Origin: B1SED10-16 sp046498365
Lineage (GTDB): Bacteria; Desulfobacterota; Desulfobacteria; Desulfobacterales; Desulfosalsimonadaceae
Length of the DNA stretch: 12,121 bases
Direction: 5' to 3'
NCBI GenBank assembly: GCA_046498365.1
Contig: JAWOAV010000244.1
Span: forward strand, 1-12,121
Shown here: piece by piece, positions 1 to 6,287 of the stretch
Numbering within the stretch: position 1 is the first letter of the stretch
Layout of the letters: the number at the start of each line of letters is the position of its first letter
Notes under the pieces: model-generated
Told to the model about the DNA's origin: nothing
What the model saw: only the letters and a program-made list of their open reading frames with translations
The model's database searches: none
Made by a program: the position numbers and the translations under genes

Positions 1-2
1 CA

Positions 3-479
3 TCGGCCGTAGTAATCGGCAACGTGCACATCGGCCAGAAGGTCTTTGTGGGCCCCAATGCCGTCATTCGCGCTGACGAACCCTGCTCCGAAGGAAAAGT
101 CGAGGCCATCGTCATCGAGGCGGAGGCGAATATCCAGGACGGCGTCATCATTCATGCCCTGGGAGGATCTCCGGTTCGAATCGGAAAGGGCAGCTCCCTG
201 GCCCACGGATCAGTGGTTCATGGCCCGTGCGAAGTGGGAGAGAACTGCTTCATCGGTTTTAAGAGCGTGGTTTTCAAGGCTACCCTGGGCAAAGGAGTGG
301 TCATTCAGCACCAATCCCTGGTGGAGGGCGTATCCATTGCTGACGGAAGGCATGTGCCGTCCATGACCGCAGTGCTCACGGAAGCGGATTCGCAGCGACT
401 ACATCCGGTTTCAGCCGAATTAGCGGCCTTTGCGGACAAGGTCCGTCGGACCAATGTCTTGTTGGCGGAGGTGGCCTGA
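3..479 (+). CDS. Gamma-class carbonic anhydrase, Cam-like (5' end outside window)
   Basis: Left-handed beta-helix (hexapeptide-repeat) protein expected to interconvert CO2 and bicarbonate in the cytoplasm. The frame is open to the window edge, so the start lies upstream; a GTG at 24 falls inside the repeat region and is not the true start. The pattern of Methanosarcina Cam is present: VIRADE holds the Arg, Asp and Glu equivalent to Cam R59, D61 and E62. ANIQDGVIIH gives the Asn, Gln and first zinc His. LAHGSVVHGP gives the other two zinc His, five residues apart. First and second zinc His are only 17 residues apart, so the acidic loop that carries the proton-shuttle Glu84 in Cam is missing, as in CamH/CcmM-type proteins. 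The tail (TNVLLAEVA) also resembles the Cam C-terminus. The stop is 1 nt before purE. It is paralogous to the gene at 1232-1825. Family call is confident; activity is inferred from the residues. Confidence 0.85.
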   Translation, partial: SAVVIGNVHIGQKVFVGPNAVIRADEPCSEGKVEAIVIEAEANIQDGVIIHALGGSPVRIGKGSSLAHGSVVHGPCEVGENCFIGFKSVVFKATLGKGVVIQHQSLVEGVSIADGRHVPSMTAVLTEADSQRLHPVSAELAAFADKVRRTNVLLAEVA

Positions 480-480
480 G

Positions 481-1005
481 ATGAGCAATGTTGCAAGCAA
501 AGAGATACCCAGGGTTGCCGTAGTCATGGGGAGCAAGTCTGATTACGAGGTGATGAAGGAATGCGCCAGCGTATTGGCCGATTTCAGGGTGCCCCACGAG
601 GTCCGGGTGATTTCGGCACACAGGACCCCGGATCGGGCGCACGAGTTCGCCACAGGAGCCGAAGAACGGGGCCTTCAACTGATCATTGCGGCGGCTGGCA
701 AAGCGGCCCACCTGGCGGGCGTGTTGAGCGCCCTGACGACCTTGCCGGTTTTCGGCGTACCCATGACCACATCGGACCTGGGCGGTCTTGATTCGTTGCT
801 CTCCATGGTGCAGATGCCCGGCGGCATCCCGGTGGGCACAACCGCCATCGGTAAAGCCGGCGCCAAAAACGCCGCCTTGCTAGCGGTGGCTGTGCTGGCA
901 CTTTCCGACAGTCGTTTGCAAGACGAACTCAAGGCATATCGAAGACGGATGCGCGACGAGGTGGAAGCGGCAGATAACGAAGTCCGCCAAGAGACATCTT
1001 CCTGA
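481..1005 (+). CDS. purE: N5-carboxyaminoimidazole ribonucleotide mutase, class I PurE
   Basis: De novo purine biosynthesis: converts N5-CAIR to CAIR by moving the carboxyl group. The protein has 174 residues, normal for a single-domain bacterial PurE. Visible motifs are GSKSD (17-21, substrate-phosphate region), SAHRTP (45-50, with the His used as general acid), GKAAHLAG (73-80) and LDSLLSMVQMPGG (103-115). The pattern is class I rather than the direct AIR carboxylase class II. The usual GGAAHLPG loop reads GKAAHLAG, a mild deviation. ATG 481 is chosen because it lies 1 nt after the preceding stop, with GGAGG (467-471) inside the end of the carbonic anhydrase gene at a 9-nt spacing; this implies translational coupling. 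No purK is visible in the window; purK or other pur genes could lie upstream of the left edge. Confidence 0.95.
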   Translation: MSNVASKEIPRVAVVMGSKSDYEVMKECASVLADFRVPHEVRVISAHRTPDRAHEFATGAEERGLQLIIAAAGKAAHLAGVLSALTTLPVFGVPMTTSDLGGLDSLLSMVQMPGGIPVGTTAIGKAGAKNAALLAVAVLALSDSRLQDELKAYRRRMRDEVEAADNEVRQETSS

Positions 1006-1066
1006 ATGGCCGCGAATCCTGATTAGGACCCATCTCAACATTCGGATTTCGGTTCAAGATTGCGGC

Positions 1067-1126
1067 GGCGTCTTGTTTCAAACTGCAGACAACCTCGCGT
1101 ATTTCAAGGATTTGAAATCAGACGCC
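1067..1126. repeat. Imperfect palindrome between purE and the second carbonic anhydrase gene
   Basis: Arms 1067-1082 and 1111-1126 are inverted copies matching at 14 of 16 positions (GGCGTCTTGTTTCAAA against GGCGTCTGATTTCAAA), with a 28-nt spacer. There is no T-run after either arm, so it is not a normal intrinsic terminator. It occupies much of a 226-bp gap with no gene. It looks like a dispersed intergenic palindrome, but only one copy is present here. Confidence 0.5.
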
Positions 1127-1231
1127 GTCAAAGATATGGGGCCGAAAGACAATGTTGAGACAGGTTCTGTTCTCTCTTGGAAAGGGCGGAAAGAAAGATA
1201 GATACACAAGGGAATTTGAGGAGTTATAAAA

Positions 1232-1825
1232 ATGTCTTATTTCAACAATATTCGCCCCAATCTGGCGGGCGACTCTCCCCAGGTTGATCCGACGGCACTT
1301 ATCGACCCATCGGCCCAAATCATCGGCAACGTCATCATTGGAAAAAATGCGTTTGTCGCCCCCTTGGCCGTGATCCGGTCCGACGAGCGCGGCCCGGACG
1401 GCGCGGTGGCGCCTATCGTCATAGGTGAGGAGGCCAACATCCAGGACGGGGTGATCATCCACAGCCATGGAGGCGCCAGGGTAACCATCGGGGACAGAAC
1501 CTCGGTAGCCCACGGTGTAGCCATTCATGGCCCTTGCACCATCGGCAGCGACTGTTTTTTGGCCATGCGAAGCGCACTGTACAGTGCAACCCTGGCCGAC
1601 AGCGTTTGGGTCGGCATGGGAGCCCTGATCATGCGGGCCACTTTGGATGCTTACACCTATGTGCCGGCCGGGAGCGTGATCCGATCCAGGCCGGATGCCT
1701 GGGGGATGCGACTCGTATCCAACAAGGAAAAGCAGTATATGAAAGGGGTCCTCGAAGCCACAAACCGGCTCCGTGAGGATTTCCTGAAAAACCGGAACGA
1801 GCTGAAAGCCTACAGGCAGGCATGA
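1232..1825 (+). CDS. Gamma carbonic anhydrase-like hexapeptide-repeat protein
   Basis: Complete 197-residue gamma-class carbonic anhydrase homologue. Active-site positions correspond to Cam: R49, D51 and E52 in AVIRSDE; N69 and Q71; zinc His H77, H94 and H99. The spacing 77-94-99 again shows that the acidic proton-shuttle loop is absent. The hexapeptide coils span roughly residues 25-150, followed by a charged, probably helical tail (about 165-197). It is a divergent paralogue of the first gene: both share IGNV, ANIQDGVIIH and HGPC, but the later coils and the C-terminus differ. The start has a good GAGGAG (1218-1223) 8 nt upstream. It lies between purE and the acyl-CoA carboxylase genes on the same strand, so supplying bicarbonate to the carboxylase is a reasonable inference. 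It could alternatively be a non-catalytic CaiE/PaaY-like hexapeptide protein. Confidence 0.8.
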   Translation: MSYFNNIRPNLAGDSPQVDPTALIDPSAQIIGNVIIGKNAFVAPLAVIRSDERGPDGAVAPIVIGEEANIQDGVIIHSHGGARVTIGDRTSVAHGVAIHGPCTIGSDCFLAMRSALYSATLADSVWVGMGALIMRATLDAYTYVPAGSVIRSRPDAWGMRLVSNKEKQYMKGVLEATNRLREDFLKNRNELKAYRQA

Positions 1826-1873
1826 CGCAGGGGCAACTCCTCCATCGTTCGCTGCATCGTGGATGTAAAAAAA

Positions 1874-2028
1874 TGACGGCTTCGTAAAAAGTCCAATATC
1901 TGCGTTGCGCACAATTTCTGAAGAATCTCACGTACGGCTAAGTACTATCGATTCTTCAGAAATTGCACGCGCCTTGATCTTGAACATTTTACAAAGCCGT
2001 CTGAAAACGACTTTTTACGAAGCCATCA
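1874..2028. repeat. Nested palindromic intergenic repeat (MITE/REP-like)
   Basis: Outer arms 1874-1893 and 2009-2028 are inverted copies with 19 of 20 matches (core GGCTTCGTAAAAAGTC). Inside them, 1912-1927 and 1950-1965 form a perfect 16-bp inverted repeat (core AATTTCTGAAGAATC) around a 22-nt loop that contains GTAC twice. The 155-bp element fills most of the gap before the carboxyltransferase gene and ends about 20 bp from its start codon. Such elements starting with a GGCTTCGTAAAAAGTC-like arm are, to my recollection, dispersed in Desulfobacteraceae-type genomes. The transcript would fold into a long cruciform-like stem. No transposase is present, so any mobility would be in trans. Confidence 0.7.
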
Positions 2029-2048
2029 AAATACGGAAGGTGAGTGGA

Positions 2049-3602
2049 ATGATCTTTCAATACGAAACAACCCTTGAAACACTGGAAAAGATGCGCACCG
2101 AATCCATGGCCGCAGGGGGAGAAAAGAAGATCGAGGCCCAGCACCGAAAAGGCAAGCTCTCGGCGCGGGAGCGGATCGAGCTGCTGCTCGATGACGGAAC
2201 TTTCGAGGAATTCGATGTGCTCAAAACCGGACGGGGGAATGCGATGGGTGATGAGGGGGTCTGTCCCGGAGACGGTGTCATTGCCGGCCATGGAAACATT
2301 GACGGTCGCGAAGTGTTCCTGTTCAGCCAGGATTTCACCGTGATTGGCGGATCGCTGGGCGAAGCCCATTCCCAAAAAATTTGTAAAGTCATGGACCTGG
2401 CGGTGCGGGTCGGCGCTCCGATCATCGGGCTCAACGACTCGGGCGGCGCCCGCATTCAGGAAGGGGTAGACGCCCTGGCTGCGTATGGCGAGATTTTTCA
2501 CCGCAACGTCAGGGCCAGCGGCGTTGTGCCGCAGATTTCCTGCATCATGGGGCCTTGTGCCGGCGGTGCAGTATACAGCCCCTCCATTACCGACTTTGTT
2601 TTCATGGTGGAGCACTCCTCCTACATGTTTGTCACAGGGCCCAGCGTGGTCAAAACGGTCACCCACCAAGAGATTACCTCCGAGGAACTGGGGGGTGCCG
2701 GGGTCCATGCCCAAAAGAGCGGTGTGGCCCATTTCACGGTCCCAAACGACATTCTCTGCCTCCGGGAGATCCGGCGGCTGATCAGCTATCTTCCTTCCAA
2801 CAATCAGCAGCAGCCGCCTATCCTGGATTTACGGGACCCGCCGGATCGCATCGATCCGGCGCTCGATTTTCTTGTGCCCGAAAACCCCAACCAAACCTAT
2901 GACATGAACGTGCTGATCTATAGCATACTGGACGGTGCGGAATTCATGGAGGTCCAGCCCGGGTTCGCCCGCAATATCATATGTGGTTTCGGGCGCCTGG
3001 GGGGGCAGACAGTGGGTCTGGTGGCCAATCAGCCGGCCGTGCTGGCCGGCGTGCTGGACACGGACGCCTCTTTCAAGGCCGGTCGTTTCGTGCGCTTTTG
3101 CGATTCATTCAACATCCCATTGATCGCTTTGGTGGATGTCCCGGGTTTTATGCCGGGCCCGGACCAGGAGCATGGCGGAATTATCCGCCACGGTGCCAAG
3201 CTGCTCTATGCGTTTACCGAGGCCACGGTGCCGCGCATTACCGTTATCGTTCGCAAGGCCTACGGCGGTGCCTACCTGGTGATGAATTCCAAGCATATCC
3301 ACTGCGATGTCAACTATGCCTGGCCCACGGCGGAAATCGCGGTCATGGGACCTAAGGGGGCATCCGAGGTGATCTACCGAAGGGAGATACAGGCGGCCCA
3401 GGACCCGGAGGCGGTTCTCAACGAAAAAATGGACCATTATCGCCGCACTTTCGCCAATCCTTTTCTGGCGGCCCAGCGCGGATACATCGACGACGTGATT
3501 TTCCCGAGAGATACGCGCCAGCGCTTGATCCGGACGCTGCAGGTGCTTGAGGGAAAAGATGTCAAGGGACCCCATCGCAAGCACGGAAATATTCCTTTAT
3601 GA
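2049..3602 (+). CDS. pccB: Acyl-CoA (propionyl-CoA type) carboxylase, carboxyltransferase (beta) subunit
   Basis: Transfers the carboxyl group from carboxybiotin to an acyl-CoA, most likely propionyl-CoA to give (S)-methylmalonyl-CoA. The protein has 517 residues, the usual length for PccB/AccD5-type subunits, with two crotonase-like halves. The N-terminal half contains SGGARIQEGV (131-140) and GPCAGGAVYSP (168-178), which form an acyl-CoA oxyanion/binding region. The C-terminal half contains VPGFMPG, the HGAKLLYA region and KAYGGAYLVMNSK, the biotin-side site. ATG 2049 is preferred because AAGGTG (2037-2042) lies 6 nt upstream and the family N-terminus begins about there. The frame is open back to 1905, but that part is the palindromic repeat. 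The stop overlaps the next ATG at 3599. Substrate specificity (propionyl versus acetyl or longer acyl-CoA) is inferred from overall similarity. Confidence 0.93.
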   Translation: MIFQYETTLETLEKMRTESMAAGGEKKIEAQHRKGKLSARERIELLLDDGTFEEFDVLKTGRGNAMGDEGVCPGDGVIAGHGNIDGREVFLFSQDFTVIGGSLGEAHSQKICKVMDLAVRVGAPIIGLNDSGGARIQEGVDALAAYGEIFHRNVRASGVVPQISCIMGPCAGGAVYSPSITDFVFMVEHSSYMFVTGPSVVKTVTHQEITSEELGGAGVHAQKSGVAHFTVPNDILCLREIRRLISYLPSNNQQQPPILDLRDPPDRIDPALDFLVPENPNQTYDMNVLIYSILDGAEFMEVQPGFARNIICGFGRLGGQTVGLVANQPAVLAGVLDTDASFKAGRFVRFCDSFNIPLIALVDVPGFMPGPDQEHGGIIRHGAKLLYAFTEATVPRITVIVRKAYGGAYLVMNSKHIHCDVNYAWPTAEIAVMGPKGASEVIYRREIQAAQDPEAVLNEKMDHYRRTFANPFLAAQRGYIDDVIFPRDTRQRLIRTLQVLEGKDVKGPHRKHGNIPL

Positions 3603-3610
3603 GGTCTGCC

Positions 3611-5632
3611 ATGTTCCAGAAGATTTTGATTGCCAACCGCGGCGAAATCGCCGTGCGCATCAGCCGCACCTGCAAACGGTTCGGCATCGCCACGGTAGCG
3701 GTTTATTCTGATGCCGACAGTCGCAGTATGTGCCGGCAAACAGTCGATACGGCTGTGCATATCGGCGGTTCCTATGCGGTAGATTCCTACCTTGACCAAG
3801 AAAAGATCATCTCCACCGCCTTGTCCACCGGGTGTCAGGCAATTCATCCGGGATACGGTTTTTTGTCGGAAAACGCCGCTTTTGCAAGGTCCGTGGAAGC
3901 TGCGGGGTTGAAATTCATCGGCCCGCCCGCAGAGGCCATCGCCTTGATGGGCGACAAGATCGCCTCCAAGGAGCTGGCGGTCAAGGCGGGCGTGCCGGTT
4001 ATCCCCGGCCACGTGGAAGCGCTTAGCGATGTTGACGAAGCTTTGTCCATAGCCGCAAGCATTGGCTATCCTGTACTGCTGAAGCCCGCGGCGGGCGGGG
4101 GGGGCAAAGGCATGCGGATTGTCTCGGGTCCCGAGCAAATGGAGGCTGCACTGGCGGCGAGCCGCCAGGAGACCCGCAAAGCCTTCGGCGATAGCAGAAT
4201 CTTCATGGAGCGTTTCATCGAACGTCCCCGCCACGTGGAAATTCAAATTATGGCCGACGGCCACGGGAACGTCGTCCATCTGGGCGAGAGGGAATGTTCC
4301 ATCCAAAGACGCTACCAAAAAATCATCGAGGAGTCGCCGTCACCCGGCGTTGGCCGGGAGTTGCGGGAACGGATGGGGATCGCCGCCTGCGATCTTGCCC
4401 GGAAGGCGGGGTATGTCAACGCCGGAACCGTCGAGTTCGTGATGGACCCCAAGGGCGGATTTTACTTTTTAGAGATGAATACGCGCCTTCAGGTTGAACA
4501 TCCGGTTACAGAGATGGTCACGGGCCTGGATCTGGTGGAACTGCAACTGCGCATCGCCGCAGGGGAGACGCTCCCGTTCGATCAAGCCGGGGTGGTTTTC
4601 AATGGATGGGCCATGGAGGCCAGAATCTGCGCCGAAGACCCGGCCAGGGGGTTCATGCCTGCCACCGGCATGATCACCCGCTATGCAGAACCCCGGGACA
4701 GCGCAGTGCGGGTGGACAGCGGGGTGGGAACGGGCAGCAAGGTCCCTGTTTTTTACGATTCCATGCTGGCCAAGGTCATCTGTCACGGCAAAGACCGGGA
4801 AACGGCGCGTATCGGCCTGGTAGAGGCGCTCAACGGGTATCACATCGAAGGAATTATCACGAATGTCGATTTCGCCAACAGTGTGCTTTGTCACCCGGCA
4901 TTCGTTCAAGGGGATTTGGACACGGATTTCATCGAGCGCCATTTTGATGGGGGCACCCCCCTGCATCCACCGGATGAACGGTCAATGAAGCTTTCGGCCA
5001 TCGTCGCTGCTTTGATTTATCATGTACGGGCCATGGCTGTTCGGGAATCGATAAAACCAATGGTTTCCCGTATCGGTGGAAGCAAGGCCGCAGCTGGCCC
5101 CCATCGGTATTTTGTCAGCTCGGATACAAGCAACTATGAGGTGACGCTGGAGAAAGCATCAAAAGGTCGGTTCTGGTCGGTGAATGTGAATGGAGAAAAG
5201 CTTTCGTTGGAGACGCCCGATTTCGAGTTTTACCGCCGGCGGTTGAAACTTAATATCGACGGCTCCGTCCATCGCTTTCGATTGCGTGTCGAGAATTCGT
5301 TTTTCTGGATCGCTTTTTGCGGCCTTACCCGGTTGTTCGAGGTGTATACGCCCAAAGAGTGGGCATTGCTCAAGCATATCCCCCGGCGGGATGAGCGTCC
5401 GACGTCCAATGTGCTCGAGTGCCCGATGCCCGGCCTGGTAGTGGATGTTTCGGTGAAGAAGGGGGATCTTGTCTATCGGGGGCAAAATCTTGTTGTCCTG
5501 GAATCCATGAAAATGGAAAGTGGCGTGGCGTCTCCGGTCGACGGGGCCATCGCCGAGGTTTTGGTAACGGTTGGAAAAGCGGTGGAAGCCGGGGATATCC
5601 TGATACGCTTTGATTTATCGGAGAGGGAGTAA
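3611..5632 (+). CDS. pccA: Acyl-CoA carboxylase biotin carboxylase/BCCP (alpha) subunit, PccA-like
   Basis: Carboxylates biotin with bicarbonate and ATP and carries it to the PccB-like partner. About 673 residues, the full length of a PccA-type alpha subunit. Order: biotin carboxylase N-domain (ILIANRGEIAVRI, 5-17); ATP-grasp with the glycine loop KPAAGGGGKGM (158-168), ERECSIQRRYQKIIEESPS (226-244) and FLEMNTRLQVEHPV (286-299); C-terminal BC domain to about 450; a linking BT-like beta domain about 500-600; and a biotinyl carrier domain with ESMKMES, the biotinylated Lys being about K634. ATG 3611 is chosen because GAGG (3601-3604) lies 6 nt upstream; an in-frame ATG at 3599 overlaps the pccB stop as ATGA and would add four residues. 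Either way the two genes are translationally coupled. No separate biotin ligase gene is visible. Confidence 0.93.
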   Translation: MFQKILIANRGEIAVRISRTCKRFGIATVAVYSDADSRSMCRQTVDTAVHIGGSYAVDSYLDQEKIISTALSTGCQAIHPGYGFLSENAAFARSVEAAGLKFIGPPAEAIALMGDKIASKELAVKAGVPVIPGHVEALSDVDEALSIAASIGYPVLLKPAAGGGGKGMRIVSGPEQMEAALAASRQETRKAFGDSRIFMERFIERPRHVEIQIMADGHGNVVHLGERECSIQRRYQKIIEESPSPGVGRELRERMGIAACDLARKAGYVNAGTVEFVMDPKGGFYFLEMNTRLQVEHPVTEMVTGLDLVELQLRIAAGETLPFDQAGVVFNGWAMEARICAEDPARGFMPATGMITRYAEPRDSAVRVDSGVGTGSKVPVFYDSMLAKVICHGKDRETARIGLVEALNGYHIEGIITNVDFANSVLCHPAFVQGDLDTDFIERHFDGGTPLHPPDERSMKLSAIVAALIYHVRAMAVRESIKPMVSRIGGSKAAAGPHRYFVSSDTSNYEVTLEKASKGRFWSVNVNGEKLSLETPDFEFYRRRLKLNIDGSVHRFRLRVENSFFWIAFCGLTRLFEVYTPKEWALLKHIPRRDERPTSNVLECPMPGLVVDVSVKKGDLVYRGQNLVVLESMKMESGVASPVDGAIAEVLVTVGKAVEAGDILIRFDLSERE

Positions 5633-5674
5633 AAGGTTTTTTGATGAAATGTATGCCGCTTTTACGATTACGCC

Positions 5675-5703
5675 TTGCTTTTGTTCGCGCAATGATTTAT
5701 GAT
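5675..5703 (+). promoter_or_regulatory. Possible sigma70-type promoter upstream of the RRM gene
   Basis: TTGCTT (5675-5680), a 17-nt spacer and TATGAT (5698-5703). The -10 matches the consensus at 5 of 6 positions and the -35 at 3 of 6. Transcription from here would give a leader of about 200 nt that includes the attenuator-like structure at 5808-5871. This is pattern matching only. Confidence 0.25.
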
Positions 5704-5714
5704 CTTTTCATGAT

Positions 5715-5747
5715 AAAAAATCCACCTTTGTCCAGCCGGGATTTTTT
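5715..5747. terminator. AT-rich hairpin downstream of the carboxylase operon
   Basis: A perfect 9-bp inverted repeat, AAAAAATCC (5715-5723) and GGATTTTTT (5739-5747), with a 15-nt loop, 82 nt after the pccA stop. The T-rich arm would serve as the U-tract, and the symmetry would allow weak termination both ways. Its GC content is low, so a strong terminator is doubtful. Confidence 0.35.
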
Positions 5748-5807
5748 CTGAAGGAACCAGCCTGCCGCAATTATCGCATCCTCCAGTTTAAATACGTAAG
5801 AACAAGG

Positions 5808-5871
5808 AAAAAGGAGGAAACAGGGCGTTTCATCCCTTTTAAAAGGGGAAATGCCTTTTTTGTTTATTTTT
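5808..5871 (+). promoter_or_regulatory. Candidate transcription attenuator in the RRM gene leader
   Basis: Two competing hairpins are visible. The terminator pairs 5824-5831 with 5848-5855, then, after a 2-nt bulge (5832-5833), 5834-5838 with 5843-5847, closing a TTAA tetraloop; one G-U pair is included. It is followed by TTTTTTGTTTATTTTT. The alternative hairpin pairs 5808-5821 (AAAAAGGAGGAAAC) with 5827-5840 (GTTTCATCCCTTTT) at 12 of 14 positions around a 5-nt loop. It would occupy the 5' strand of the terminator and bury a GGAGG that has no start codon at a usable distance. The structure ends 35 nt before the RRM start codon. It could also simply be a late terminator of the upstream operon. 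Confidence 0.6.
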
Positions 5872-5905
5872 CCCGGTCAAAACGCAATCAAAGAAAGGAC
5901 AATGT

Positions 5906-6184
5906 ATGAATATTTATATCGGAAACCTCTCCTTTACGACCACGGGCGAAGATTTGAGGACCATGTTTGCGGAGTTCGGCGAGGTGGCTGAAGCCAAAGT
6001 GATCATGGACCGGCATGCCAACCGATCCAAGGGGTTTGGATTTGTTGAAATGCCGTCCAACTCCGAAGCGGACCAAGCCATCAAGGCCCTGAACGGCAAG
6101 GCCATAGACGGCCGCAATATCAAGGTAAACCCGGCGGATCCGGGCGGGAAGAAATCAAAGAAGTCCTCTTTCCGGCGGCGCTAA
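5906..6184 (+). CDS. Small single-RRM RNA-binding protein
   Basis: A 92-residue cytoplasmic protein made almost wholly of one RNA recognition motif. RNP2 is IYIGNL (3-8) and RNP1 is KGFGFVEM (42-49), giving the exposed aromatic residues that stack on single-stranded RNA. A short basic tail follows (KKSKKSSFRRR). Size and layout match the bacterial RRM proteins (Rbp family) known from cyanobacteria and many deltaproteobacteria, several of which are cold-responsive. ATG 5906 has an AGAAAGGA Shine-Dalgarno (5892-5899) upstream; an out-of-frame ATG at 5902 is ignored. The gene stands alone, between the carboxylase operon and a converging gene. The competing hairpins in its leader suggest control by premature termination, possibly by its own product. 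Its RNA targets cannot be told from the sequence. Confidence 0.93.
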   Translation: MNIYIGNLSFTTTGEDLRTMFAEFGEVAEAKVIMDRHANRSKGFGFVEMPSNSEADQAIKALNGKAIDGRNIKVNPADPGGKKSKKSSFRRR

Positions 6185-6195
6185 AAATCTTTTTT

Positions 6196-6222
6196 TGGGG
6201 ACAGGTTCCATTTCTGTCCCCA
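6196..6222. repeat. REP-like hairpin TGGGGACAG...CTGTCCCCA
   Basis: Perfect 9-bp inverted repeat (6196-6204 and 6214-6222) with the 9-nt loop GTTCCATTT, 12 nt after the RRM stop codon. The T-run lies before rather than after the stem on the + strand, and no T-run follows on the - strand, so it is not a canonical terminator in either direction. The GGGGACAGGTTCC core resembles REP sequences mobilised by Y1/RAYT transposases. It lies between two converging genes, a typical REP location. Confidence 0.55.
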
Positions 6223-6287
6223 TTTCACACCCCCTGTTTTCACCTGCCCCCTGTTGCCGTACGTGAACCGTATCTTTTTTCGTCCGT

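Noticed and set aside
1118..1912. 264-codon open frame on the - strand opposite the second carbonic anhydrase gene
   Set aside because: It is a shadow of the real + strand gene, runs through the palindromic repeat, and resembles no family.
1905..2048. 48-codon N-terminal extension of PccB
   Set aside because: It lies within the nested inverted repeat, has no family match, and ATG 2049 has a proper Shine-Dalgarno and the expected N-terminus.
3437..4318. 293-codon open frame on the - strand across the pccB/pccA junction
   Set aside because: It is antisense to two strongly conserved genes and shows no recognisable domain; high GC makes such open frames common.
5851..5990. Short upstream ORF starting at ATG 5851 and overlapping the RRM gene out of frame
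   Set aside because: The start lies inside the terminator stem with poor Shine-Dalgarno spacing, and the product has no resemblance to anything.
6185..6287. Resemblance of the - strand segment TTCACGTACGG followed by a G-run to the 3' half of group II intron domain V
   Set aside because: The complementary 5' half of domain V, domain VI and any reverse transcriptase are absent, so the match is too short to mean anything.
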